33,632 bases of DNA from JBMNQS01 sp050944255 (GCA_050944255.1 JBMNQS010000016.1:1-33632); one strand, 5' to 3'. Counted from the first letter of the stretch, positions 15,710 to 26,245 are shown. Numbers and translations: made by a program. Notes: generated by a model from the sequence alone, not told the origin.

Positions 15710-17092
15710 TCAGTAATACAGCTTCTCGTCCAGCCAGGGCTTCAATTCCGCCACGGGAATGCGGATCTGTTCCATGGTGTCCCGGTCGCGGATGGTGACG
15801 GTGCCCTCCTCCAGCGTCTCGAAATCCACGGTGATGCAATAGGGCGTGCCGATCTCGTCCTGGCGGCGGTAGCGCTTGCCGATGGAGCCGGTTTCGTCGT
15901 AGTCCACCATAAAGCACTTGGAAAGCTCTGCCTGAAGGTTGCGTGCGTGTTCGCCCAGCTTCTTCTGGAGCGGCAGCACCGCGGCTTTGAACGGCGCAAG
16001 CGCCGGGTGCAGGCCTAGCACAATACGGGTGTCCTTTTCAAGCTGCTCCTCCCGGTAGGCGTCGCATAAAAACGCCAGCGCCACACGGTCCAGGCCAAGG
16101 GACGGCTCCACGCAGTAGGGGATGAACTTCTCGCCGGTGGCTGGGTCGGTGTACTCGAAATTTTCGCCGGAGTGTTCCATATGCTGCTTCAAGTCGAAGT
16201 CCGTCCGGTCGGCGATGCCCCACAGCTCGCCCCAGCCGAAGGGGAACAGGAACTCGAAGTCCGTGGTGGCGTTGGAGTAGTGGGACAGTTCCTCCGGCGA
16301 GTGGTCGCGAAGGCGCAGCGCCTCCGCCTTCATGCCAAGGCCCAGCAGCCATTCATGGCAGAAAGTGCGCCAGTACTCGAACCACTTCATGTCCTCGCCG
16401 GGTTTGCAGAAGAACTCCAGCTCCATCTGCTCGAATTCACGGGTGCGGAACGTGAAATTGCCCGGCGTGATCTCGTTGCGGAAGCTCTTGCCCACCTGGC
16501 AGATGCCCATGGGCAGTTTGCGGCGCGTGGTGCGCAGCACGTTCTTGAAGTTGACGAAAATGCCCTGCGCCGTCTCGGGGCGAAGGTAAATTTCGTTCTG
16601 ACTGTCCTCGGTGACGCCCTGGTACGTCTTGAACATCAGGTTGAATTTGCGTATGCCGGTGAAATCGTGCTCGCCGCAGTCGGGGCAGGGGATGTTCTGC
16701 TGCGCGATGACGGCTTCCATGGCGGCGTTGTCCATGCCCTCCACGGCGATGTCCAGATCGTTCTCCTTGGCGAAGTCCTCGATCATCTTGTCGGCCCTGA
16801 AGCGGGATTTACACTTTTTGCAGTCCATTAAGGGATCGGAAAAGCCGCCCACGTGGCCCGAGGCCACCCATGCTTCACGGTTCATCAGTATGGCGGCGTT
16901 CAGCCCCACGTTGTAGGGGTTTTCCTGTACGAACTTCTTCCACCAGGCGTCGCGGATGTTGTTCTTGAACTCCGAGCCCAGCGGGCCGTAATCCCAGGTG
17001 TTGGCCAGGCCGCCGTAAATCTCCGAGCCGGGAAAAATAAAGCCCCTGTTTTTGCATAGCGATACGATTTTTTCCATCGTGACGTCCATCAT
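15710..17092 (-). CDS. glyS: Glycyl-tRNA synthetase, single-chain (alpha2) type
   Basis: A 460-residue class II synthetase that attaches glycine to tRNA-Gly. The N-terminus has NRGFIFPGSEIYGGLANTWD, typical of the homodimeric enzyme, followed by CKKCKSRFRADK and CPDCGEHDF, two Cys pairs that form the zinc-binding insertion. RPETAQGIFVNF, QVGKSFRNEITP (motif 2) and EPSLGLDRVALAFL (motif 3) follow, then the C-terminal anticodon-binding domain. The start is the ATG at 17092, or the adjacent ATG at 17089 whose spacing from AGGAGG is slightly better. The frame is open upstream to 17449, but that stretch is the T-box leader and is not coding. Expression should rise when uncharged tRNA-Gly accumulates. 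Confidence 0.96.
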   Translation of the reverse strand: MMDVTMEKIVSLCKNRGFIFPGSEIYGGLANTWDYGPLGSEFKNNIRDAWWKKFVQENPYNVGLNAAILMNREAWVASGHVGGFSDPLMDCKKCKSRFRADKMIEDFAKENDLDIAVEGMDNAAMEAVIAQQNIPCPDCGEHDFTGIRKFNLMFKTYQGVTEDSQNEIYLRPETAQGIFVNFKNVLRTTRRKLPMGICQVGKSFRNEITPGNFTFRTREFEQMELEFFCKPGEDMKWFEYWRTFCHEWLLGLGMKAEALRLRDHSPEELSHYSNATTDFEFLFPFGWGELWGIADRTDFDLKQHMEHSGENFEYTDPATGEKFIPYCVEPSLGLDRVALAFLCDAYREEQLEKDTRIVLGLHPALAPFKAAVLPLQKKLGEHARNLQAELSKCFMVDYDETGSIGKRYRRQDEIGTPYCITVDFETLEEGTVTIRDRDTMEQIRIPVAELKPWLDEKLYY

Positions 17093-17130
17093 GATTCCTC
17101 CTGATACGTTTTGATGCTTCCGGCGGTATA

Positions 17131-17374
17131 AAAGTAAAAAGCCTTTCATCCCGCCAAGGGACGAAAGACTGTGCTTCCGCGGTGCCACCCTTGTTGATAT
17201 CCGATGGTTTTCGGATACCCACTCGTAGGTCCCGACGCTCTGGGCCGCCTTCAACGCCGATGTCGCCTGCCGGACTTCCACCGTCTCCGGCTCGCTTGAG
17301 GGCATCCGCGCGTCTACTTGTCTCCCGTCGCTGCGTCGTATGAAGTTATGGTCTGTGCATAGCCTGCCTAAAAC
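17131..17374 (-). promoter_or_regulatory. T-box riboswitch leader of glyS
   Basis: On the minus strand the conserved T-box sequence AGGGTGGCACCGCGG is at 17177-17191. It is followed by a terminator hairpin (17143-17167, 10 bp including one G-U pair) and a T-rich tail. Upstream are the stem I features: a GGGAGACAAGTAG segment, an AGCGAGCCGG segment with its GGTGGAAGTCCGGC partner, and a GGC triplet in GAAGGCGGCC on the 3' side, the candidate glycine specifier. Uncharged tRNA-Gly binding would favour the antiterminator and allow glyS transcription. Confidence 0.93.
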
Positions 17375-17380
17375 ATCCTT

Positions 17381-17409
17381 ATGATATACAATGCGCCGCG
17401 CGTTGTCAA
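17381..17409 (-). promoter_or_regulatory. Promoter of the T-box/glyS transcript
   Basis: On the minus strand TTGACA (17404-17409) and TATCAT (17381-17386) are separated by exactly 17 bases, immediately upstream of the T-box leader. Confidence 0.85.
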
Positions 17410-17425
17410 TCATTTTGTTTTGATA

Positions 17426-17701
17426 CCGGGCGCTGCCCGGACCCGCCAAAGGCTCCGCCTTTAGAATCCGCCAGGGACAATCGTCCCTGGACCCGTTTAT
17501 GCAAATGCCCGCAGGCGGTCATTTCCACGAGTAGAACTAGGCCTTTCCGCCCCGCAAGCATAGCTTGCGGAAATAAAGTCTTTTGGAGTTCTTAGAACCT
17601 TTTCTTCCAGAAAAGGTTCTAAGCGGATTCTTAAGGCGGAGCCTTAAGCGCATTCCAAGGGCAGAGCCCTTGGCCGCCGGAGGCATCCGGGCGGCGCCCG
17701 G
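17426..17701. repeat. Array of eight back-to-back palindromes between glyS leader and lepA
   Basis: Eight perfect inverted repeats fill this stretch: 17426-17440, 17448-17462, 17471-17490, 17552-17570, 17592-17622 (12-bp stem), 17630-17648, 17655-17673 and 17687-17701. The first and last share the same arms, CCGGGC and GCCCGG, so the array is bounded by matching hairpins. No gene is supported inside. Part of it (GGTTCTAAGC, then CGCCGGAG and a GGCGTAAA ending) recurs in shortened form at 10299-10332 before the ZIP gene. It looks like a modular intergenic repeat family. Confidence 0.85.
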
Positions 17702-17786
17702 CGTAAATATCTTGAAAAAACGCTTACTTTCATATATGATAGGGAAGATCAAACGGTGAACTATACGGGCCGTTTATAGGAGTAAA

Positions 17787-19582
<1,796 letters not shown>

Positions 19583-19583
<1 letters not shown>

Positions 19584-20710
19584 TGAGCGGCGGGCTTTAC
19601 ATCCACATCCCCTTTTGCGCCGCCAAGTGCCCGTACTGTGACTTTGTTTCCTTTGCCGGCCGGACCGGACAGGATATGGATGCCTATGTCCGCGCACTGG
19701 AGAATGAGATGGCGCTGTGGAAGGACGAGGCCGTATCCACAGACACCGTCTTTTTCGGCGGCGGCACGCCCACGCTACTGGGGGCGGACCGCCTGGTCCG
19801 CCTGCTGGAGGCGGCCGTAGAGCATTTTCATCTTTTACCGGACGCCGAAATTACGCTGGAAGCAAACCCGAACACGATTTCCGGCCCCATGCTGCAAAAA
19901 CTGTATAGAGGCGGCTTTAACCGCATCAGTTTCGGCGCCCAGAGCTTTTCCGGCGCGCTTTTATCCACATTGGGCCGCATTCACGGCCCGGATGAAATCA
20001 AAGAGGGCGTGCTCTCGGCGGCGGACGCCGGGTTTGAAAACATATCGCTGGATTTGATGTTCGGCCTTCCGGGACAGCACCTGAAGGACGTTGAATATGA
20101 TATGGAGGAGGCCCTGCGGCTTCCGCTTCGGCACCTTTCCTACTATAGCCTGAAGGTGGAGGAGGAAACGCCCTTTTACCGGTGGCAGCGGGAGGGAAAG
20201 CTGGCACTTGCGGACGAGGACCTGGAGCGGGATATGGCCGCCCTGATCCATGACCGCCTGACGGCGGCGGGCTTTGATCATTACGAGATTTCCAATTTCG
20301 CTGTGCCCGGCCGCGCCTCCCGACACAACCTGCACTACTGGCGAAACGAGCCCTACGTCGGACTGGGCTGCGCCGCCCACGGGCGGTGGAAAAACCTCCG
20401 GTATGCCCACGCGGCCGATCTTGACGGCTACATGAAAGGTGTGGCAGAGAGAAAGCGGATGCCGGTAACCCAGGAGGCCATCGACCCGCGGGACGACGCC
20501 TTTGAAACGCTGATGATGGGCCTTCGGCTTGCCGAGGGCATCGACATCCGGCAGATTGAGAAACGGACGGGGCTGGAAGTGGCCGGTTCATGGATTCCCA
20601 TTGCAGAGCGGCACGCTCAAAGGGGCTTTGTTACGCTGGAGGGCTGCCGTATACGTCCCACGCTGAAGGGCTGGGACGTGCAGAACAGCTGGCTGGTGGA
20701 TTATCTGTAA
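19583..20710 (+). CDS. hemW: Radical SAM heme chaperone HemW
   Basis: A 375-residue radical SAM protein. The cluster motif is C-A-A-K-C-P-Y-C-D-F (Cys12, Cys16, Cys19) and lacks the extra fourth Cys of true coproporphyrinogen dehydrogenase HemN, so HemW is the better call. FFGGGTPTLL, TLEANPNT, RISFGAQSF and DLMFGLPGQ follow in the usual order, then the C-terminal HemN_C domain with GLGCAAHG. HemW binds heme and is thought to deliver it to respiratory proteins. The gene is often mis-annotated as hemN. It is coupled to lepA by a one-base overlap and lies upstream of the heat-shock cluster, the common Clostridia order. Confidence 0.95.
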
Positions 20711-20775
20711 TATATGTGAACAAAACGGCTTTATGCCTCGCGGGAGCGCCTCTACAAAGCCCTGGGCGGCGCGAA

Positions 20776-20813
20776 TGTTTTTGCCGGAAAAGCGCCGGAA
20801 ACAAACTTTTTTT
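20776..20813 (+). terminator. Probable terminator of lepA-hemW
   Basis: TGTTT plus CCGG (20776-20780 and 20784-20787) pair with CCGG plus AAACA (20795-20803), leaving a 3-base bulge. Seven T follow at 20807-20813. From 20814 to 20983 I see no gene and no further clear signal. Confidence 0.5.
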
Positions 20814-20983
20814 CAGACAAAACCGGACAGGCTCCGCGGAAAAATAAGTGGACGCATCCGGCCCTCGCACACATTTTTATGCATGAATTTCATATACTAA
20901 GCATGTCTTACGCCACCGCTTGGCGCTTATGTAGATTCAATGAATGTACTGTGAAAATTTGTTAAAAATCTGGCGCTATCTTG

Positions 20984-21012
20984 TTGACAAACATAGGCGG
21001 TGGTGGTAATCT
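20984..21012 (+). promoter_or_regulatory. Heat-shock operon promoter (SigA type)
   Basis: TTGACA (20984-20989) is perfect and TAATCT (21007-21012) lies 17 bases downstream as the -10 box. The CIRCE operator begins 12 bases later, in the start region, as expected for HrcA repression. Confidence 0.82.
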
Positions 21013-21023
21013 ATAGCCATAGT

Positions 21024-21050
21024 TTAGCACTCGTTTGCCTAGAGTGCTAA
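21024..21050 (+). promoter_or_regulatory. CIRCE operator (HrcA binding site)
   Basis: Perfect consensus TTAGCACTC-N9-GAGTGCTAA. HrcA binds this inverted repeat at normal temperature and is released when GroEL is titrated by unfolded protein. It lies between the promoter and the hrcA ribosome site, so hrcA represses its own operon. Confidence 0.98.
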
Positions 21051-21067
21051 CAACCTGGAGGACAGGG

Positions 21068-22171
21068 ATGCAGGACCGCCTCAATGAAAGAAAATTGAAG
21101 ATTCTGCAGGCGGTTGTAGATGATTATATCACAACCGCTGTTCCTGTGGGTTCCAGAACCATTGCCAAGAAGTACCTGGACTGGTCCAGCGCCACCATCC
21201 GCAATGAGATGATGGACCTGGAGGAACTGGGATACCTGGGTCAGCCCCACACGTCCGCCGGGCGCGTGCCTTCGGAGAAGGCCTACCGCCTGTACGTGGA
21301 GCGGCTGATGCAGGTATCGGAGCTGAATCCCAATGAAATCTCGGTGCTGCAGTCGTATCTGGACAGGCGCTCCAAGGACCTTCGCCGCATCTACAGGGAC
21401 GCGGCCCAGGCCATCAGCAATGTGACGACCTACACGTCCTTTGTGCTTCCGCCGGACCTGCGGCAGATGACCATCAACCGCATCCAGCTGGTGCCGGTGA
21501 CCAGCCACATGGCGCTTCTGGTCATCGTAACCGAGGCAGGGGTATTCAAAGATACGTTCATTAAGATCGGCGGGGACTATCCCGAGGGCACGCTCAATGA
21601 GATTTCCAACATGCTGCGAAGGGAGCTGACGGGCCTGACGCTGGAGGCCGCCCAGCAAAAGCTGCTGGACACCATGCAGGGCATCGTCAGAGAGCAGCAG
21701 GCGCTTTTGACCTCGGTGCTGGAAGCCATCGACGAACAGTCCAGAGGCAGCCAGAGCGGGGAATTGATGTTGGGGGGGCGCACCAATATCATGCAGCACC
21801 CCGAGTACGCGGATATTGCCAAGGCGAGAAGTTTTCTCGACGCGCTGGAATCCAAGGATTCGCTCCTGCCGCTGATGCAGAAGGGATACGCCATGGAGTT
21901 CACCGTCTCCATCGGCAGTGAAAACGCTCATTTGGCGATGAAGGACGCGTCGATCATTACGGTCAGGTACCGCATTGACGACACGTCGATGGGTACCATG
22001 GGGGTCATTGGACCCACCAGGATGAATTACGCCCATGTGGTATCGGTGCTGCGGTATATGAAGAATATCATCAACCGGGTTTCCGCAGAGGATACCGAGC
22101 TTCTTTTGGAAGAAGGCGATGAAGACGACAATACGAGGAAGGGTAACCATGGCAGAAATAAAAATAGATAG
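21068..22171 (+). CDS. hrcA: Heat-inducible transcription repressor HrcA
   Basis: A 367-residue repressor of class I heat-shock genes. The N-terminal winged helix includes LQAVVDDYITTAVPVGSRTI and SSATIRNEMMDLEELGYLGQ followed by HTSAGRVPSEKAYR, the characteristic HrcA sequence. The C-terminal half has the dimerisation and GAF-like domains and ends with GVIGPTRMNYAHVVSVLRY. The start is ATG 21068 after GGAGGACAGGG; an in-frame start at 21035 would fall inside CIRCE. An acidic tail (LLLEEGDEDD) follows the conserved domain. Its last 23 bases overlap grpE, giving translational coupling. Confidence 0.98.
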   Translation: MQDRLNERKLKILQAVVDDYITTAVPVGSRTIAKKYLDWSSATIRNEMMDLEELGYLGQPHTSAGRVPSEKAYRLYVERLMQVSELNPNEISVLQSYLDRRSKDLRRIYRDAAQAISNVTTYTSFVLPPDLRQMTINRIQLVPVTSHMALLVIVTEAGVFKDTFIKIGGDYPEGTLNEISNMLRRELTGLTLEAAQQKLLDTMQGIVREQQALLTSVLEAIDEQSRGSQSGELMLGGRTNIMQHPEYADIAKARSFLDALESKDSLLPLMQKGYAMEFTVSIGSENAHLAMKDASIITVRYRIDDTSMGTMGVIGPTRMNYAHVVSVLRYMKNIINRVSAEDTELLLEEGDEDDNTRKGNHGRNKNR

Positions 22172-23021
22172 GGCTGAAGATAAGGAAAAAACCATAGAGG
22201 AGACAGCGCAGGCGCAGGAGAACCCGCAGCAGCCGTCCGGGCAGACGAACCAGGAAGGGGAACCCGAAAAGGAGGCATCCGGCGAGGAAAAATCCGGCGG
22301 AGAGGCGGCAGGGCAGGAGGAAGCCGAACAGGAGCCGGCCGGGACCGAGACGGAAGCCGATCAGGCGGCCGGAGAGGAGAGCGGCGAAAAGGCGAGTGAA
22401 GGCGGGCAGGAGCAGGAGAAAAAGCCCGCAGCCAAGCCAGCTCCCAAACCCCCCGCATCCAAGAGCGGCGCTTCCCCAAAAGGCGGCGCAAAGAAGAAGA
22501 AACCCGCGCCGAAGAAACCGCGGGCGGAGTCTTCGGCGGAGGAGACGCTGATCTTCGTGACCCAGGCGCAGTGGGATGAACTGTCCGCCCGTGCGGATAA
22601 GGCCGGGGAGTACCTGGAAACGGCCCAGCGGCTCCAGGCGGAGTTTGAGAATTACCGCAAGCGGAACCTGTCGGTACGCCAGGATGCCAGGTGCGAGGGC
22701 ACGGCGGAGGTGGTTTTGGAAATTTTGCCGGTTCTGGATAACCTCCAGCGGGCCGTCGAATCGGTGCAGGAGGACGAAAACGGCCTTTTGGAGGGCGTCA
22801 GGATGGTCCAGCGCCAGTTTATCGAGATATTGGGACGCCTTGGCATCGAGGAAATTCCCGCCGAGGCGGGTGCTTCCTTCGACCCCAAAGTGCACGAGGC
22901 GGTGATGCAGGTGCCGGCGCAGGAGGATCAAAAGAGCGGCCAGATTGCGCAGGTGCTGCTCAAAGGCTATAAAATGGGCGCGAAAGTATTGCGTGCTACA
23001 ATGGTTTCGGTCGTCCAGTAG
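22149..23021 (+). CDS. grpE: Nucleotide exchange factor GrpE with a long charged N-terminal extension
   Basis: A 290-residue GrpE, about 100 residues longer than usual. The core begins near residue 135 and shows the long helix with LQAEFENYRKR, VLEILPVLDNLQRAV, the FDPKVHEAV segment and the C-terminal KGYKMGAKVLRATMVSV, all diagnostic. GrpE releases ADP from DnaK. Residues 1-92 are Glu/Gln/Gly/Ala-rich and strongly acidic; residues 91-126 switch to Lys/Pro/Ala-rich, resembling histone H1-like tails. Both look disordered. The start is ATG 22149 after GAGGAAGGG, inside the end of hrcA. Identity is certain; the role of the extension is unknown. Confidence 0.97.
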   Translation: MAEIKIDRAEDKEKTIEETAQAQENPQQPSGQTNQEGEPEKEASGEEKSGGEAAGQEEAEQEPAGTETEADQAAGEESGEKASEGGQEQEKKPAAKPAPKPPASKSGASPKGGAKKKKPAPKKPRAESSAEETLIFVTQAQWDELSARADKAGEYLETAQRLQAEFENYRKRNLSVRQDARCEGTAEVVLEILPVLDNLQRAVESVQEDENGLLEGVRMVQRQFIEILGRLGIEEIPAEAGASFDPKVHEAVMQVPAQEDQKSGQIAQVLLKGYKMGAKVLRATMVSVVQ

Positions 23022-23080
23022 ACATATGGCAGCAACAGACAACCATAAAAATTTAAATCATAGCTCAGGAGGCAATCAAC

Positions 23081-24928
23081 ATGGGAAAAATTATAGGCAT
23101 CGACCTTGGAACAACCAATAGCTGTGTGGCGGTCATGGAGGGCGGCGACCCTGTCGTCATCCCCAACAGCGAAGGCGGCAGGACAACGCCTTCGCTGGTC
23201 TCCTTCTCCAAAGACGGAGAGCGTCTGGTGGGCCAGGTGGCCAAGCGCCAGGCCATTACCAATCCGGATCGCACGGTGGAATCCATCAAGCGCGAAATGG
23301 GCACGGACCACAAAGTGACCATCGACGGCAAGAACTATACGGCGCCGGAAATCTCCGCCATGATCCTTCAGAAACTGAAGACGGACGCAGAGGCGTATCT
23401 GGGCTCTGCGGTGACCCAGGCGGTGATCACCGTTCCCGCCTACTTTACCGATAGCCAGAGACAGGCCACCAAGGACGCGGGAAAAATCGCCGGCCTTGAA
23501 GTGCTCCGCATCATCAACGAGCCCACGGCGGCGGCGCTGGCCTACGGCCTCGATAAGGGAAAGAACCAGAAAATCCTCGTGTACGACCTGGGCGGCGGCA
23601 CCTTCGACGTCTCCATACTGGAGATCGGCGACGGCGTGTTTGAGGTGCTGGCCACCAGCGGCAACAACCGCCTTGGCGGCGACGATTTCGACCAGCGGGT
23701 CATCGACTACCTCGCCAAAGAGTTCAAGCGCGAGCAGGGCATCGACCTTCGTCAGGACAAAATGGCCATGCAGCGCCTGAAGGAGGCTGCCGAGAAGGCC
23801 AAGATCGAGCTTTCCAACGTGCTGACCACCAATGTGAATCTTCCGTTCATTACCGCGGACGCTTCGGGTCCCAAGCACCTTGACGTGACGATCACCAGGG
23901 CCAAGTTCAATGAGCTGACCAACGATCTTGTTGAAAAGACGGTGCAGCCCATGCAGCAGGCCCTTTCCGACAGCGGACTGACCACCAGCCAGATCGACCG
24001 GGTGATCCTGGTGGGCGGCTCCACCCGCACGCCTTCGGTGGTGGAGACCGTACAGAAGATCACCGGCAAAGAGCCCTTCAAGGGCATCAACCCCGACGAG
24101 TGTGTGGCGCTGGGCGCCGCCATACAGGCCGGCGTATTGGGCGGCGAGGTCAAGGACATTCTGCTGCTTGACGTGACCCCGCTTTCGCTGGGCATCGAGA
24201 CGCTGGGCGGCGTGTTCACCAAGCTGATCGAGCGCAATACCACCATTCCCGCCAAGAAGAGCCAGATATTCTCCACCGCCGCGGACGGCCAGTCCTCGGT
24301 AGAGGTGCACGTGCTTCAGGGCGAGCGCGAGATGGCGCAGTACAACAAGACTCTCGGCCGCTTCCAGCTCACGGGCATTCCCGCAGCGCCCCGCGGCGTG
24401 CCGCAGATAGAGGTCTCCTTCGATATCGACGCCAACGGCATCGTCAACGTATCGGCCAAGGACCTTGGCACTGGCAATCAGCAGAACATCACCATCACCG
24501 CATCCTCCAACCTCAGCGATGAAGAGATCGAAAAGGCCGTCCAGGAGGCGGAACGCTTCGCGGCTGAAGACGCGGCGCGCAAAGAGGAAGTGGAGGTGCG
24601 CAACCAGGCCGACCAGATGGTCTACCAGTGCGAGAAGACCGTAGGCGATCTTTCCGACAAACTTTCCGATGAGGATAAGAGCGCCATCGGCGCCCAGGTG
24701 GAGGCTGTGAAAAAGGCCCTTGAGGGCAGCGATCTGGAGGCCATCAAAAACGCCACCGAGGCTCTGACGAAGAACTCTTACGAGATCTTTGGAAAAGTTT
24801 ACCAGCAGGCCACCACCAACGACGTGCAGGAAGAGCCCATAAGCGCCGAGGACAACGGCCCTGTGGACGCCGAGTACGAAGTGGTGGACGACGCGAAGGA
24901 TTCGGACGAACCGCCGGTGACGCACTAA
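23081..24928 (+). CDS. dnaK: Molecular chaperone DnaK (Hsp70)
   Basis: A 615-residue Hsp70, typical for Firmicutes. It opens with GIDLGTTNSCVAVMEGG, followed by AVITVPAYFTDSQRQATKDAG, YDLGGGTFDVSI and LVGGSTRTP in the ATPase domain, then the substrate-binding domain from DVTPLSLGIET and an acidic C-terminus. It binds unfolded peptides under control of DnaJ and GrpE. The start is ATG 23081 after CAGGAGG. It lies 59 bases after grpE, in the CIRCE operon. The 201-base gap to dnaJ holds alternative hairpins that could adjust the DnaK:DnaJ ratio. Long open frames on the opposite strand are shadows of its codon bias. Confidence 0.99.
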   Translation: MGKIIGIDLGTTNSCVAVMEGGDPVVIPNSEGGRTTPSLVSFSKDGERLVGQVAKRQAITNPDRTVESIKREMGTDHKVTIDGKNYTAPEISAMILQKLKTDAEAYLGSAVTQAVITVPAYFTDSQRQATKDAGKIAGLEVLRIINEPTAAALAYGLDKGKNQKILVYDLGGGTFDVSILEIGDGVFEVLATSGNNRLGGDDFDQRVIDYLAKEFKREQGIDLRQDKMAMQRLKEAAEKAKIELSNVLTTNVNLPFITADASGPKHLDVTITRAKFNELTNDLVEKTVQPMQQALSDSGLTTSQIDRVILVGGSTRTPSVVETVQKITGKEPFKGINPDECVALGAAIQAGVLGGEVKDILLLDVTPLSLGIETLGGVFTKLIERNTTIPAKKSQIFSTAADGQSSVEVHVLQGEREMAQYNKTLGRFQLTGIPAAPRGVPQIEVSFDIDANGIVNVSAKDLGTGNQQNITITASSNLSDEEIEKAVQEAERFAAEDAARKEEVEVRNQADQMVYQCEKTVGDLSDKLSDEDKSAIGAQVEAVKKALEGSDLEAIKNATEALTKNSYEIFGKVYQQATTNDVQEEPISAEDNGPVDAEYEVVDDAKDSDEPPVTH

Positions 24929-24948
24929 GGCGGGCGGGAGTCGCCAGC

Positions 24949-25044
24949 GTCCTTTGGGCGGCCGGCACTCCGGTTAAGCACCGTGTTTTTATCCACATCA
25001 GACCCTTTGGTGCCCAAAGGACATACCGCGTTCCTTTGGGCACC
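24949..25044 (+). promoter_or_regulatory. Three-arm alternative hairpin between dnaK and dnaJ
   Basis: Arm A is GTCCTTTGGGC (24949-24959). Arm B is GCCCAAAGGAC (25012-25022), its exact complement. Arm C (25032-25044) is the exact complement of 25009-25021, giving a 13-bp hairpin with a 10-base loop. A and C compete for B, so only one of the two hairpins can form at a time, the layout of an attenuator. Only GGG-TTTT follows arm C, so it is a weak terminator at best. It could also be an mRNA processing or stability site. Confidence 0.6.
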
Positions 25045-25087
25045 TGTGGGTTTTGCAGGCCGGGCTATGGAAATCACATACAGGTTA

Positions 25088-25096
25088 TGATATGAT
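25088..25096 (+). promoter_or_regulatory. Possible extended -10 box for dnaJ
   Basis: TG-A-TATGAT lies 34 bases before the dnaJ start. No consensus -35 box is present at the right distance, so an independent dnaJ promoter is possible but weakly supported. Confidence 0.35.
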
Positions 25097-25129
25097 GATT
25101 CGGACAGCGCGATTGAGGAAGGTGACATT

Positions 25130-26245
25130 TTGAGCAAGCGTGACTATTATGAAGTGCTGGGCGTAGAGCGCGGCGCCGATGAAGAGGCCATTAAAAAAGC
25201 ATACCGGCAGCTTGCCAAGAAATATCATCCCGACTTAAACCCGGGTGATAAGGTGGCTGAGCAGAAATTCAAAGAGATCAGCGAAGCGTATGAAGTGCTC
25301 AGCGACGGCCAGAAGCGCGCTCAGTACGATCAGTTCGGCCACGACGGGCCCACCGGCGCCGGTTTCGGCGGCTTTGAGGGCTTCGGCGGGGTGGGCGATA
25401 TATTTGAGGCGTTCTTTGGCGGCTCGCCTTTTGGCGTAGGCGGCACGCAGCAGCGGCGCAGCGGTCCCGTGCGCGGCAGCGACCTGCGGGCCGAGCTGCC
25501 CCTTTCCTTTGAGGAAGCGGCCTTCGGCGTGCGCAAGGAGCTGCGGATCACCCACGAGGAACTGTGCGACGATTGTATGGGCACCGGCGCCAAACGCGGC
25601 ACGCAGCCCACCACATGCCCCCGCTGCAACGGCACGGGACAGGTGCAGGTGGTGCAAAATACCGCCTTCGGGCGCTTTCAGTCCACCAGGACCTGCGATC
25701 AGTGCGGCGGCAAGGGACGCATTATCCAGGAGCCCTGCCCGACGTGCAGCGGCAGAGGGCGCGTGCGCAAGCAAAAGACCATCGTGCTGGCCGTGCCGGC
25801 AGGCGTGGATACCGGCCAGTACATGACCATGCCCGGAGAGGGCGACGTGGGGTTCAACGGCGGCGCGGCGGGGGACCTTCTGGTCTACTTCAACGTCAAG
25901 CCGCATCCCAGGTTCAAGCGCACGAATTTCGACCTTCACCTGGAACTGCCCATTTCCTTTGCGCAGGCTTCGCTGGGCGCGGAGATCGAAGTGCCCACGC
26001 TGGAGGACACGGTCCGCTACAGAGTGCCCGAAGGCACCCAGAGCGGCACGGTTTTCCGCCTGAAGAACAAGGGTATCCAGAAGCTTAGGAGCAACGGAAA
26101 GGGCGATCTTTTCGTCAAGGTCAACGTTCAGGTGCCCAAGAACCTGACGCCGCTTCAAAAGGATTTACTCCAGGAGTTCGAGCAGGCCATGGGCGGCGAC
26201 ATGTCCGCGCTGGGCGGCGGCAAGAAGGGTTTCTTCAAAAAATAG
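25130..26245 (+). CDS. dnaJ: Chaperone protein DnaJ (Hsp40)
   Basis: A 371-residue type I DnaJ. The J domain has HPD at 33-35, the motif that stimulates the DnaK ATPase. A Gly/Phe-rich linker follows (about 70-115), then four zinc-finger repeats of CxxCxGxG type (CDDCMGTG, CPRCNGTG, CDQCGGKG, CPTCSGRG) and the C-terminal substrate-binding domains. The start is TTG 25130, preceded by GAGGAAGGTGA; it gives the standard M-S-K-R-D-Y-Y-E-V-L-G beginning and no ATG is suitable. A boundary hairpin of the dispersed repeat begins 14 bases after the stop and may serve as terminator. Confidence 0.98.
   Translation: MSKRDYYEVLGVERGADEEAIKKAYRQLAKKYHPDLNPGDKVAEQKFKEISEAYEVLSDGQKRAQYDQFGHDGPTGAGFGGFEGFGGVGDIFEAFFGGSPFGVGGTQQRRSGPVRGSDLRAELPLSFEEAAFGVRKELRITHEELCDDCMGTGAKRGTQPTTCPRCNGTGQVQVVQNTAFGRFQSTRTCDQCGGKGRIIQEPCPTCSGRGRVRKQKTIVLAVPAGVDTGQYMTMPGEGDVGFNGGAAGDLLVYFNVKPHPRFKRTNFDLHLELPISFAQASLGAEIEVPTLEDTVRYRVPEGTQSGTVFRLKNKGIQKLRSNGKGDLFVKVNVQVPKNLTPLQKDLLQEFEQAMGGDMSALGGGKKGFFKK

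Noticed and set aside
17093..17449. Possible N-terminal extension of glycyl-tRNA synthetase
   Set aside because: The extra frame covers the T-box leader and promoter; the family N-terminus begins at 17092.
21035..21067. Upstream start for hrcA
   Set aside because: It would place coding sequence inside CIRCE and ahead of the clear GGAGG ribosome site.
22967..24925. 652-codon open frame opposite dnaK
   Set aside because: An antisense shadow produced by GC-rich codon bias; it resembles no protein family and overlaps an unmistakable dnaK along its length.
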